Shown here: in pieces, positions 45,705-54,731 of the stretch
Numbering within the stretch: the stretch's first letter is position 1
How the letters are laid out: every line of letters begins with the position of its first letter
Assembly: GCA_015059905.1 (NCBI GenBank)
Contig: SUZN01000002.1
Span: forward strand, 129,742 to 193,741
Source of the DNA: Rikenellaceae bacterium
GTDB taxonomy: Bacteria; Bacteroidota; Bacteroidia; Bacteroidales; Rikenellaceae
Direction: 5' to 3'
Length of the DNA: 64,000 bases
The notes under the pieces: generated by a model
The model's database searches: none
Told to the model about the DNA's origin: nothing
What the model saw: only the letters and a program-made list of their open reading frames with translations
Program-made: the position numbers and the translations under genes

Positions 45705-46274
45705 ATGACTATTTCAAAGACACTACTTGATTACTTAAAATCAAACGGAGAGCTACACAATGGCATTGTGGTAAAGACAGTCGGAGATCTTATTCAATTT
45801 GAAATCATCGGATTTTTTCCAATACAATCTGACACCTATTTTTCAGAATTAGTTGGCATCGGGGTTTCGCAAGTATGTATCAAAGATACGTCATCTATGG
45901 AAATACCATTTTCACACTATCCAATTGCTGACAAATTGTCTATTGATATCATCAATACATTTGAGATAAAAAATGAACATCCAATCTTTTTAGACAATAA
46001 AAATTTCAGAAATATTATAATCAATAAATGGGAGGATTATACAAGAAACGCTACTCGTTTACGCTCTAAATATCCAGACTATTTCGAACAAGAACCACCT
46101 TTTCGCTACAGAATACAAGAATCAGATATTATTTTTAAAAGAAATAACAACATCATTGGCATTGCAACTGATTTTCTCTGCATATGCTCATACATAAGCC
46201 CCATAACTGGCAAAGCAGAATACACAGTTAAATTTCCTTCCGAATTAATTCCTACTATACCCCCAATAGAATAA
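45705..46274 (+). CDS. Orphan hypothetical protein, AT-rich
   Basis: A 189-residue protein, MTISKTLLDYLKSNGELHNG at the start, that was not recognised. It has mixed alpha/beta character with no signal peptide, membrane helix, repeats or obvious catalytic triad; a compact motif ICSYISPITGKAEYTVKFPS lies near the C-terminus. The DNA is visibly richer in A and T than htpG or dnaE beside it, which suggests a different origin. The gene starts after a copy of the dispersed repeat and is followed 8 bases later by another AT-rich gene, so the two are probably co-transcribed and may act as a pair, for example effector and antidote. That is speculation. Confidence 0.6.
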   Translation: MTISKTLLDYLKSNGELHNGIVVKTVGDLIQFEIIGFFPIQSDTYFSELVGIGVSQVCIKDTSSMEIPFSHYPIADKLSIDIINTFEIKNEHPIFLDNKNFRNIIINKWEDYTRNATRLRSKYPDYFEQEPPFRYRIQESDIIFKRNNNIIGIATDFLCICSYISPITGKAEYTVKFPSELIPTIPPIE

Positions 46275-46282
46275 AATCGGTT

Positions 46283-46561
46283 ATGCAATATTATTTCGAT
46301 TCCATAGAAGATATTTTTGAATTTGGAAAACATAAGAATTATTCATTAGAAGAGGTGTTAGTTTTTAATCCCTCATATCTTGATTTTTGCATATTAAACA
46401 TTCCTGATTTCTATATTTCGGAAAATGCAATCAAACAAATACAAGAATTATTTCCTGATTATATAATTCCAAAAGCAATAGAAAGCCACATTTTTAATTT
46501 AGAATATATAGATGATGACTTTTTAGATGATGATTCTTTTGATCCAGCCGATTTATTATAA
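46283..46561 (+). CDS. Small stand-alone ExoX-C-like protein
   Basis: A 92-residue acidic protein. Residues 14-33 read FGKHKNYSLEEVLVFNPSYL, which mirrors the ExoX-like C-terminal domain of the DnaQ-like gene in this window (FGKYKGVKVSEVFQREPSYY), but here the nuclease domain is absent. The C-terminus is strongly acidic (IDDDFLDDDSFDPADLL). It starts 8 bases after the other AT-rich gene. The family knowledge is that this small domain follows DEDD exonucleases; its job as a free protein is unknown. The likeness is by eye and short. Confidence 0.65.
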   Translation: MQYYFDSIEDIFEFGKHKNYSLEEVLVFNPSYLDFCILNIPDFYISENAIKQIQELFPDYIIPKAIESHIFNLEYIDDDFLDDDSFDPADLL

Positions 46562-46573
46562 CAACCATACAAC

Positions 46574-46606
46574 AAAGCCGAGACTCCCGAAAGGAATCTC
46601 GGCTTT
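46574..46606. terminator. Bidirectional terminator before trxA
   Basis: AAAGCCGAGA (46574-46583) pairs with TCTCGGCTTT (46597-46606), between converging genes. Confidence 0.8.
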
Positions 46607-46627
46607 ACTTTTGACCAAAGGCAGGTA

Positions 46628-46942
46628 TTACAACAACGCATCCACCTTTGCCTTCAGGGTCTCCTTGCTGGTGGCGCCAACAACCTTATCGACAACCTCA
46701 CCGCCCTTCAGAAAGACAATAGTAGGGATGTTACGCACGCGATACTGCGCTACGATATCGTCGCAAGAATCAACATCGCACTTGCCGATAACAACTTTGT
46801 CAGCATACTCCTCTGCCAACTCGTCAATGATTGGACCTACCATACGGCAAGGACCACACCACTCTGCCCAAAAGTCAATAACAACAGGTTTGCCCGATGC
46901 CATCAACGACTCATAATTCTCATTTGTAATTGCTAAAGCCAT
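46628..46942 (-). CDS. trxA: Thioredoxin
   Basis: A 104-residue cytoplasmic disulfide reductant. The active site is DFWAEWCGPCRMVGP near residue 24 (WCGPC), the cis-proline lies in VRNIPTIVFLKGGEVV near residue 72. Length and motifs are those of classic thioredoxin 1. It follows dnaE by 21 bases in the same direction, so it may be partly co-transcribed with it. Confidence 0.97.
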   Translation of the reverse strand: MALAITNENYESLMASGKPVVIDFWAEWCGPCRMVGPIIDELAEEYADKVVIGKCDVDSCDDIVAQYRVRNIPTIVFLKGGEVVDKVVGATSKETLKAKVDALL

Positions 46943-46963
46943 AATTGTTTAATTTTTAATTGT

Positions 46964-49900
46964 TTATGATAATGTATATTTAAGTTCCTGACTATCAAAA
47001 TAATCCACCAAGTCGCGTGTCAGCTCAACCTTATACTTGCGCGAGTACATATTCAGCGTCACGCCCATCTTGCGATCGACAATCGCCACACGCAGCGTCG
47101 CAAAACTCTTCTCCTTCTGCTCCGACTTGCGTCGCTTGCCCTGCGCCGAGATAATCTTCTCCGAGAACTCCTGCACAAAGCTTGCCGTAAGTTCCTCCAC
47201 AGGGATGGTCAGATGCACCTCCTTAATCATCTTGTCGCGCACCTCGTCGAGCTGCATCATATGCTGAATCTTAAACTCCAGCTCGGGGTTGTCGCCATAA
47301 GGGCGTGGCTGCACCTTACCCTTCACAAAGAGGAAATAGTCCTTATAGAGGTATTGGCGGAACTTCTCATAATCCTTGCCAAAGAGCGCAAACTCGTGCG
47401 TTCCCTGATAATCCTCAATAGTAAAACGTCCCCACGGACGACCCGTCTTGGTTGTGAGCGCCTGCACCGAGGTGACAACACCCGACACAGCTATCTCCTG
47501 ACCATTGAAGCGCTCCAAATCCGCGAGGTCGGAGAGTTGCGCCTTACACATATGGTCGATGATGACCTTATACTCATCCAGCGGGTGCGCCGAGAGGTAA
47601 AGACCAATCACCTCGCGCTCCTTGTTCAAGAGCTGCAACTGATTCCACTCATCCGCCACAGGCACGCTGGGTCGCTGGATATCCACCGCCGAACCACCAC
47701 CAAAGAGGCTCTGCTGGGCATTCGCCTTCTCCTGCTGCACACGCTGACCATAGCGCGCAAGCTGCTCAAGCAGAGATATTGCGTTCTTGTCATCCACAGC
47801 GAAGAACTTACTGCGGCTGAACTCAGTAATTGAGTCAAAGCCACCCGCATAGGCAATATTCTCCAGGCACTTTCTATTCACAAGCGTGTAGTTCACGCGC
47901 TCCATAAAGTCGTAGATATCCTTATATGCGCCATTTTTCTCACGCTCATCAATAATCGACTTCACAGCCGCCTCGCCAACACCCTTGATTGCTGCCATAC
48001 CGAAGCGAATATCGCCCGCCTTGTTTGCCGAGAAGTTCTGCTCCGACTCGTTAATATCGGGACCGAGTACATTGATACCCATATGCTTACACTCGGTCAT
48101 ATATTGCGTGATGGTCTTGATATCCGCCAGATTTCGGCTCAACACCGCCGCCATATACTCCGAAGGGTAGTTTGCTTTCAGATAGGCAGTCTGGTAAGCC
48201 ACCCACGAGTAGCAGGTCGCGTGCGATTTGTTGAAGGCGTAGGATGCAAACTTCTCCCAGTCAGCCCAAATCTTCTCCAGCACATCGGGGTCGTGACCAT
48301 TATCCTGACCGCCCTTGATAAACTTGGGCTTCAGCTCGTCCAGCTTCGATTTAATCTTCTTACCCATCGCCTTACGCAGCGTATCACTCTCGCCTCGTGT
48401 GAAGTTACCCAACAGACGCGACAGAAGCATCACCTGCTCCTGATAGACCGTAATACCGTAGGTATCCTTCAGATACTTCTCCATCACGGGAATATCATAG
48501 ACGATAGGCTTGCGACCGTGTTTACGGTCGATAAAGTCGGGGATATAATCCATTGGACCTGGACGATACAAGGCGTTCATCGCAATCAAATCCTCGAACG
48601 TCGAGGGCTGCAACTCACGCAGATACTTCTGCATACCAGGTGACTCAAACTGGAACGTACCGACGGTACGACCTGCGCAGTAGAGCTTATATGTAACGGG
48701 GTCGTCAATATCAATCGTATCAATATCAACCTCAATGCCTCGTGTATGCTTGACATTAGCCACAGCATCCTTGATGATAGAGAGGGTCTTCAGTCCCAGG
48801 AAGTCCATCTTGATAAGACCTGTATCCTCAATCACAGCACCCTCATACTGCGTCACAAGCATCTTCTCGCCCGTCTCCTTATCCTCGGCAGTGCTCACAG
48901 GCACCCAATCGGTGATATCGTCACGGCAGATAATCGTACCGCAGGCGTGCACACCCGTACCTCGCACGTTACCCTCCAACATCTTGGCATACTTGATGGT
49001 ATCGTGCATAATAGGGTCCTCCGACTGCTCGGCAGCCTTCAGTTCGGGCACATATTCGATGGCATTTTTTAGGTTTATCTTCTTGTCGGGGATACGGTCG
49101 GGCACCAGCTTACACAATCTGTCTGACTCGGGCAGAGGCAGCTTCTGCACACGCGCAACATCCTTCAGCGCCATCTTGGTCGCCATAGTACCATAGGTAA
49201 TGATGTGCGCCACCTTCTCCTTACCATACTTCTGCGTCACCCAATTAAGCACCCTGCCACGACCATCATCATCGAAGTCGATATCAATATCGGGCAGCGA
49301 GATACGGTCGGGGTTAAGGAAACGCTCAAACAGCAGGTCGTACTTCACAGGGTCAATCTGCGTGATACCCAGACAGTAAGCTACCGCCGAACCCGCCGCC
49401 GAGCCACGACCAGGACCTACCGACACATCCAACTCCTCGCGCGCCGCGCGGATAAAGTCCTGCACGATAAGGAAGTAACCAGGGAAACCCATCGTCTTCA
49501 TAATGTGCAGCTCGAACTTCAGCAACTCGCGCACCTCGTCCGACAGAGGGTCGCCATAACGCTTCTTCGCGCCTATCATCGTAAGGTGAGCCAGATAATC
49601 CGCCTCCAGCTTGATACGATAGAGTTTATCGTAACCGCCCAGCTTATCAATTTTCTTGTGAGCCGCATCCTCTTCCATCACCACGTTACCATTCTCGTCA
49701 CGTGTAAATTCGTTGAACAAATCCTGCTCACTATACTTCGCACGATACCCCTCCTCGGTGCCGAACTCCTCGGGGATTTCGAAGGTAGGCATAATAGGGG
49801 CGTGGTCGATAGAGTAGCTCTCCACCTGGTCACATATCTTCACCGTATTGGTCAGCGACTCGGGCACATCCTCAAAGATGGCGTTCATCTCCTGACGTGT

Positions 49901-50809
49901 CTTCATCCACTCCTGCTTCGAGTAGAGCATACGCTTGGGGTCATCCAAATCTCGACCCGTCGAAAGGCATATCAGACGGTCGTGCGCCTCGGCATTCTCC
50001 TCGTCCACAAAGTGAACATCGTTGGTGCAGACCAACTTTACGCCATATTTATCCGAGAGCTCCAGCAGCTTCTCGTTTACCACCTTCTGCAACTCATAAG
50101 CCTCGTGGTTGGCGCGTTCAACGGTCGCTTTATGTAGCTGAAGCTCCAAATAATAGTCCTCGCCAAAGATGCTCTTATACCACTGCACAGCCTCCTCGGC
50201 AGCCTCCATATCGCCATTCGTGACACGTTTGGGCACCTCGCCACCCAAGCACGCCGAGCAGCAAATCAAGCCTTCGTGATACTTCTCAATATCGCTACGG
50301 TCGGTACGCGGACGCATATAATATCCTTCGGTCCACGCGCGCGACACAATCTTAATCAGGTTATGGTAGCCGACCTTGTTTTTCGCCAAAAGGATGAGGT
50401 GATAACCGCTCTGATCCTGCTTCTCCTCCTTCAGGTGCATAGCGCGGCGCGCCACATAGACCTCGCAACCGATGATTGCCTTGAAATCCTCTTTGGGTAT
50501 AGAGTCCAGCTCCGCCTTCATCTTCGCAAGTTCGGCGCTCTGTTCCGTAGTAGGGGAGTCCGCACTCTCAAGCTCCGCCTGCAAAGCCTCAATCTTCGAC
50601 TTCAGCTCCTTGATTTTATCCTTGCGCGCACCGTTCTTCTTCTTCACATAGTTCCAGAACTCCTTGATAGCAAACATATTGCCATGATCGGTAATGGCGA
50701 TACCGCGCATACCGTCAGCAATAGCCTTATCCACCAGACGAGGGATGCTCGCCTGACCGTCAAGAAGCGAATATTGAGAGTGAACGTGAAGATGAACAAA
50801 GTCTTGCAT
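46964..50809 (-). CDS. dnaE: DNA polymerase III alpha subunit
   Basis: The replicative polymerase. The 1281-residue protein has the N-terminal PHP domain (FVHLHVHSQYSLLDGQASIP), the palm with GPGRGSAAGSAVAYCLG and the catalytic aspartates in LPDIDIDFDDDGRGRV, then finger, helix-hairpin-helix and OB-fold regions (SGVVTSVQALTTKTGRPWGR). It is longer than E. coli DnaE (1160) because of an extra coiled segment after the PHP motifs, KIKELKSKIEALQAELESAD, a Bacteroidota feature. The ATG at 50807-50809 is used; a TTG four codons upstream is less likely. Upstream lies a serine hydrolase gene 13 bases away. Confidence 0.96.
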   Translation of the reverse strand: MQDFVHLHVHSQYSLLDGQASIPRLVDKAIADGMRGIAITDHGNMFAIKEFWNYVKKKNGARKDKIKELKSKIEALQAELESADSPTTEQSAELAKMKAELDSIPKEDFKAIIGCEVYVARRAMHLKEEKQDQSGYHLILLAKNKVGYHNLIKIVSRAWTEGYYMRPRTDRSDIEKYHEGLICCSACLGGEVPKRVTNGDMEAAEEAVQWYKSIFGEDYYLELQLHKATVERANHEAYELQKVVNEKLLELSDKYGVKLVCTNDVHFVDEENAEAHDRLICLSTGRDLDDPKRMLYSKQEWMKTRQEMNAIFEDVPESLTNTVKICDQVESYSIDHAPIMPTFEIPEEFGTEEGYRAKYSEQDLFNEFTRDENGNVVMEEDAAHKKIDKLGGYDKLYRIKLEADYLAHLTMIGAKKRYGDPLSDEVRELLKFELHIMKTMGFPGYFLIVQDFIRAAREELDVSVGPGRGSAAGSAVAYCLGITQIDPVKYDLLFERFLNPDRISLPDIDIDFDDDGRGRVLNWVTQKYGKEKVAHIITYGTMATKMALKDVARVQKLPLPESDRLCKLVPDRIPDKKINLKNAIEYVPELKAAEQSEDPIMHDTIKYAKMLEGNVRGTGVHACGTIICRDDITDWVPVSTAEDKETGEKMLVTQYEGAVIEDTGLIKMDFLGLKTLSIIKDAVANVKHTRGIEVDIDTIDIDDPVTYKLYCAGRTVGTFQFESPGMQKYLRELQPSTFEDLIAMNALYRPGPMDYIPDFIDRKHGRKPIVYDIPVMEKYLKDTYGITVYQEQVMLLSRLLGNFTRGESDTLRKAMGKKIKSKLDELKPKFIKGGQDNGHDPDVLEKIWADWEKFASYAFNKSHATCYSWVAYQTAYLKANYPSEYMAAVLSRNLADIKTITQYMTECKHMGINVLGPDINESEQNFSANKAGDIRFGMAAIKGVGEAAVKSIIDEREKNGAYKDIYDFMERVNYTLVNRKCLENIAYAGGFDSITEFSRSKFFAVDDKNAISLLEQLARYGQRVQQEKANAQQSLFGGGSAVDIQRPSVPVADEWNQLQLLNKEREVIGLYLSAHPLDEYKVIIDHMCKAQLSDLADLERFNGQEIAVSGVVTSVQALTTKTGRPWGRFTIEDYQGTHEFALFGKDYEKFRQYLYKDYFLFVKGKVQPRPYGDNPELEFKIQHMMQLDEVRDKMIKEVHLTIPVEELTASFVQEFSEKIISAQGKRRKSEQKEKSFATLRVAIVDRKMGVTLNMYSRKYKVELTRDLVDYFDSQELKYTLS

Positions 50810-50822
50810 ATCTATATCCAAA

Positions 50823-52145
50823 TTATTTTATTGCCGAACTAATTATGTTTGTAACCAACGCGCGTGTGCGACCCACCGAGCCATCATCCAGCGGATGCAC
50901 TCTGTTGGTGAGCAAAATCACAGCTATGCCCGTGTCGAGATTCATCTGAATGGATGTTCCCGTGTAGCCTGTGTGGTTTATCACACGCTCATAATCATCC
51001 AAATCGCCAAACGAACCCGTATCCCAACCGAGCGTTCTACCGTGTGAGCGGCACTCATCGGTAAGCTCAAAGAATGTATCAACCGAGTGTTGTGAATAGA
51101 GCCTAATTTTCTGCTTAAAGCCCAACTTGCCCCACACATCATCACGCTCTACACTCACCACACCGCCATTCATCAGCATTGACGCCACCACAGCCAAATC
51201 CTCCGCCGTAGAATACAAACCCGCATTGCCCGACACACCTCGGTTTACCACTCTTGCCGTAGGGTCGTGCACCTCGCCGACAAGCAACCTGCCACCTTCG
51301 ACCGAAGTAGGCACAATGGGCGTATCGGCAGCAAATGGCTTTTCGCGCTCGTCAATAGGGTTGTACCAGGTATTTTTCAGTTGCAATGGCTCAAACACAT
51401 TTCGGCGTGCATAGTGGTCCAATCGTTCTCCCGACGTGCGCTCGATGATTGCCTGCAACGTGATGAAATTCAAACAACTATATCGCATATTTTCGCCTGG
51501 GCGAGTGTTACGCGCAGCATCCTTCGCAAGATACGTAATAAGCGAATCGCGCAAGTTTTGCTGCATTGGGTCTCCCCACACCTCATATCGCTTCAGAAAA
51601 GACGGAACATATATGCCTGGCGCCAAGCCAGATGTATGATTGAGCAGATGACGCACCGTTATAACCTCACGCTCAACCTCCTCGCCACGCTTTTCGGGCT
51701 TACTCTCCCAGGGCTTGAAATCCTCTATATAACGCGCCACAGGGTCGTCAATTCTCACCTTTCCATCCTCCACCAATCGCATAAACGAGAGGGTAGTGCC
51801 CACACACTTACTCACCGACGCCAAATCAAACACCGCATCCTCGGTCATTTCAATGGTGTCAGCCACAAACTTTCCCTCTGCATCACAACCCGAGGTGACC
51901 TGACGATTGCCATATGACTTGAGATAGAGCACGTCGCCCATTGACTCACCATCGGCAGCACGCCCCACAACGCACAACACAGCGCCAGGAAAATCGCCCC
52001 TTGCGATTGCACTCCCAATAACGCTATCCGCCAACGACATTCGCTCCTCGGACAGAGCCAAACCTTTGGGTGTGTGTACCTTCCATAGCGCCACACACAC
52101 CAAAGCACAAGCCACAAAAGCTAATATTTTGCCTGCATATTTCAT
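50823..52145 (-). CDS. Beta-lactamase-fold serine hydrolase
   Basis: A 440-residue protein with an N-terminal hydrophobic segment (MKYAGKILAFVACALVCVAL) that is a signal peptide or anchor. The ATG at 52143-52145 is chosen for it; the frame continues upstream by 22 codons. The SxxK motif lies in FDLASVSKCVGTTLSF, the second motif in MRYSCLNFITLQAIIERTSG, and the third HTGYTGTSIQMN. The tyrosine motif reads YSCLN rather than YxN, so the fold is clear but the exact activity is not. Part of a PBP4/esterase-like group. dnaE starts 13 bases after its stop. Confidence 0.85.
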   Translation of the reverse strand: MKYAGKILAFVACALVCVALWKVHTPKGLALSEERMSLADSVIGSAIARGDFPGAVLCVVGRAADGESMGDVLYLKSYGNRQVTSGCDAEGKFVADTIEMTEDAVFDLASVSKCVGTTLSFMRLVEDGKVRIDDPVARYIEDFKPWESKPEKRGEEVEREVITVRHLLNHTSGLAPGIYVPSFLKRYEVWGDPMQQNLRDSLITYLAKDAARNTRPGENMRYSCLNFITLQAIIERTSGERLDHYARRNVFEPLQLKNTWYNPIDEREKPFAADTPIVPTSVEGGRLLVGEVHDPTARVVNRGVSGNAGLYSTAEDLAVVASMLMNGGVVSVERDDVWGKLGFKQKIRLYSQHSVDTFFELTDECRSHGRTLGWDTGSFGDLDDYERVINHTGYTGTSIQMNLDTGIAVILLTNRVHPLDDGSVGRTRALVTNIISSAIK

Positions 52146-52251
52146 CGTCAATCCACTCTGGTCAAAACACAAAAAGTCATATATAGAGATAATCGCGAGA
52201 TTTCCCCACACAAATATAATAATAAAAAAGAGAATTATTTTGGTTTAATGA

Positions 52252-52282
52252 TTGCAAGTTATTAACAAAATCTGTAACTTTG
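52252..52282 (+). promoter_or_regulatory. Promoter of the DUF2007-like gene
   Basis: TTG (52252-52254), 20 bases, TAACTTTG (52275-52282); the ATG lies 27 bases downstream. Confidence 0.65.
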
Positions 52283-52308
52283 TTAAAGAGGCTTAAAACC
52301 AGTTGAAT

Positions 52309-52524
52309 ATGAGCGAGAAAAATCTTATCGTCATTCGAGAGTACGACTCTGTAAACGACGCAGAATGGGACAAGTCAATTTTGGAAGGTGAAGGTATCTG
52401 GGCGACAATCCAAAATGAGATTATGTCGGCACTATACCCAACAGGCGTAATGCCAGCGCAGCTTGTTATCCAGGCAAAGGATAAGCAGAGAGCAGAAGAG
52501 GTGCTGGAAGCATACTCCAGCTAA
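52309..52524 (+). CDS. DUF2007-like small protein
   Basis: A 71-residue soluble protein, ATG at 52309; a TTG two codons upstream is unlikely. The text LIVIREYDSVNDAEWDKSIL followed by GEGIWATIQNE and ending with PAQLVIQAKDKQRAEEVLEAY matches the DUF2007 (putative signal-transducing) layout: a short alpha-beta sandwich that chooses between alternative homologous sequences in an NTPase context. The function is unknown. It has its own promoter and converges with aroE. Confidence 0.7.
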   Translation: MSEKNLIVIREYDSVNDAEWDKSILEGEGIWATIQNEIMSALYPTGVMPAQLVIQAKDKQRAEEVLEAYSS

Positions 52525-52536
52525 AGCTAACACTCG

Positions 52537-53271
52537 TTACTCGTTCCAAATCCGCCACGCCGACTCGGCTTGAGCATAGAGCATATCTATGCCAGAGAGG
52601 GTCTTTGCGCCCTGCGCGGCACCAAGCTCCATAAAGCGCGTAACGAGCGGATTATAGACCAAATCAAACAGATAGTGCGAGCCTGAAAGCATCGCATAGG
52701 GGATGGCTGGGGCATCATCACAAGCAGGGAACATTCCTACTGGAGAGGCGTTTATAATCAAGCGGTGAGCCGACAGAACATCTTGCGTAAGGTCATCATA
52801 GGCCAAATCGCCACGACTCTTATCGCGCGACACAACCTTGAGTTCAATCCCTCGCTCACGCAACACATAATCCACCGCCTGCGCCGCACCGCCCGTACCA
52901 AGAATCAACGCTGATTCAACTTTATCCCCACCGAGCAATTTATTGAGCGACACACGAACGCCATCCACATCGGTATTATAGCCAATCTTCCTGCCGTCTG
53001 GCAAAATCTGCACACAGTTCACAGCACCAACCTCCGCCGCTTGTGGATGCAAATCATCGAGATAGGGGATAACCTGTTGTTTATAGGGGATAGTGACGTT
53101 AAAACCGACAAGGTTAGGCTTTAGCATAAATTCCTTGACACACTCAATCTCGGGCAACTCATACAACGAATAGTCGCAGTCCTGCAAACCTTCACGCTCA
53201 AACTTCTCGGCAAAATATCGTGCAGAGAAAGAGTGTCCCAACTTCTTTCCAATCAAACCAAAACGTCTCAT
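52537..53271 (-). CDS. aroE: Shikimate dehydrogenase
   Basis: Reduces 3-dehydroshikimate with NADPH in the aromatic amino acid pathway. The 244 residues show the shikimate site GLIGKKLGHSFSARYF near residue 5, the catalytic lysine in VTIPYKQQVIPYLD near residue 59, NTDVDGVRVSL near residue 99 and the Rossmann ALILGTGGAAQAVDYVL near residue 121. It follows mnmA by 3 bases. Confidence 0.93.
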   Translation of the reverse strand: MRRFGLIGKKLGHSFSARYFAEKFEREGLQDCDYSLYELPEIECVKEFMLKPNLVGFNVTIPYKQQVIPYLDDLHPQAAEVGAVNCVQILPDGRKIGYNTDVDGVRVSLNKLLGGDKVESALILGTGGAAQAVDYVLRERGIELKVVSRDKSRGDLAYDDLTQDVLSAHRLIINASPVGMFPACDDAPAIPYAMLSGSHYLFDLVYNPLVTRFMELGAAQGAKTLSGIDMLYAQAESAWRIWNE

Positions 53272-53274
53272 ATC

Positions 53275-54288
53275 CTAATAATATCTCTCTAAAATTCCAC
53301 CACCTAAAACTCTGTCGCCACGATAAAAGACCACAGGTTGCCCCACAGCAGGCGCCCACGCAGGGTCATCCAACGTAACGCGATAAGCACCATCTATTCG
53401 TTCAATCGCACGTGCAAAGCCTTCGGGATTACGACCAAAACCGCGCACTACGACCTGAACATCATCTGCCGAAAGCAGCTCCTCCTCGCAAACAATGTTG
53501 CAATTCTCCACCTCAAGTATTGAATGAAATAAATCTTTATTCTCTCCTACAATCAAGAGGTTACGTTCAGCATCTATCCTCACAACCGAGCCGCCCGTAA
53601 CGCCTCGCTTTTGACCAATAGTGTAAAATGCAATTCCCTCGTGCCGCCCAACGACCTTACCCGAAAGCGTCACAATTTCACCACTTCGAACAGCCATCGG
53701 CAAATGCTCGGCTATAAAATCGCCATACCCTTTGCCACGCAGAAAACAGACACCCATACTCTCCTTTCTTGGCGCAGTAGAGACCGCAATGTCACTCTTA
53801 ATCTTCTGCCCCATAGGAGTCACTACACGCTCAAGCACACGTTGTGACAAACCCCACAAATAGTATGATTGGTCCTTACGACGGTCGGCAGCTCGCGCAA
53901 CATAATAGTTGCCATCAACCTGCTCCACATTGAAATAATGACCCGTTGCAATCTTTTCCACACCCAGACGGTCAGCCTCCAGCAAGAGATGATGCCATTT
54001 AATCAACGGATTGCACAATGTGCAGGGTGCAGGGGTACGCCCCTCGGCATAGCTTGATATAAAATAGGAAATTATCTTTTGCTGAAAATCATCCTTCACA
54101 CTCTTGACGTAATGTTCAACAGAAAGCTGCGCAGCCTGCTTTCGGGCTGTGGCAACCAACTCCTCGTCTCCCGTAGTATCCAACGTGAGCGCAACAACCC
54201 GATAACCATCTTGTCGCAACACTCCTACGGCAGCCGAACTATCAATACCGCCACTAAAACCCAACAGCACACTGCGCAGCTCATTCAT
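53275..54288 (-). CDS. mnmA: tRNA-specific 2-thiouridylase
   Basis: Installs the 2-thio group on the wobble uridine of Lys, Glu and Gln tRNAs. The 337-residue protein has the PP-loop GFSGGIDSSAAVGVL at residues 10-24, the first catalytic cysteine in PAPCTLCNPLIKW (Cys89, Cys92), and the second in MGVCFLRGKGYGDFI. It is somewhat shorter than E. coli MnmA (368). Many Bacteroidota carry two paralogues, and this could be either. The ATG at 54286-54288 is used; an upstream GTG would add four residues. Confidence 0.9.
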   Translation of the reverse strand: MNELRSVLLGFSGGIDSSAAVGVLRQDGYRVVALTLDTTGDEELVATARKQAAQLSVEHYVKSVKDDFQQKIISYFISSYAEGRTPAPCTLCNPLIKWHHLLLEADRLGVEKIATGHYFNVEQVDGNYYVARAADRRKDQSYYLWGLSQRVLERVVTPMGQKIKSDIAVSTAPRKESMGVCFLRGKGYGDFIAEHLPMAVRSGEIVTLSGKVVGRHEGIAFYTIGQKRGVTGGSVVRIDAERNLLIVGENKDLFHSILEVENCNIVCEEELLSADDVQVVVRGFGRNPEGFARAIERIDGAYRVTLDDPAWAPAVGQPVVFYRGDRVLGGGILERYY

Positions 54289-54337
54289 ATTCTCCCACAC
54301 TATTTATGACCCAGAAAGGTCTATCCCACCAAAGGGA

Positions 54338-54643
54338 TTACTTGCGAATAAGTTCCTCGTCAATAGGACAACCCAACGTCTGGACATAATCCAAGACCTC
54401 TCGCAAGCCACTCACAAACTTACCAAAATCCTCCTGATAAACAAAGACCTTATTACGCTCATTCACAAAGCCATCGGCTGTAATCTTCTTGCGTAATTCA
54501 GTGATACTTATAAAGTGGTCATTCTGACGTGTTGTCTTAACATCTATGAAATAGGTGCGATGACCTGCTTTAACCATTTTGGCATACACCGTGTCACCAT
54601 ACTCGGTGACATCTTTCTTTTCGGTTAAAAATTCAGATTCCAT
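54338..54643 (-). CDS. DUF3276/PUR-alpha-like protein
   Basis: A 101-residue protein, GHRTYFIDVKTTRQNDHFIS and ITELRKKITADGFVNERNKV, that is the classic layout of the Bacteroidota PUR domain (DUF3276), related to PUR-alpha and to Borrelia BpuR, which bind single-stranded nucleic acid. Nucleic-acid binding is family knowledge. It sits between mnmA and the S41 protease in the same direction, with about 50 and 90 bases to the neighbours, so it may be transcribed alone. Confidence 0.82.
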   Translation of the reverse strand: MESEFLTEKKDVTEYGDTVYAKMVKAGHRTYFIDVKTTRQNDHFISITELRKKITADGFVNERNKVFVYQEDFGKFVSGLREVLDYVQTLGCPIDEELIRK

Positions 54644-54731
54644 AATAATTAAGTTGTTATTTCAGATGTTAAAATTACGAAACATTTTCCAAACAGGCAA
54701 ATATTTTCGAATTATTATGGAAAAAAGTCTT

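Noticed and set aside
49205..50137. A 310-codon plus-strand frame opposite dnaE
   Set aside because: It lies wholly inside dnaE on the other strand and its translation is rich in His, Arg and Leu without any family pattern; dnaE is clearly the real gene.
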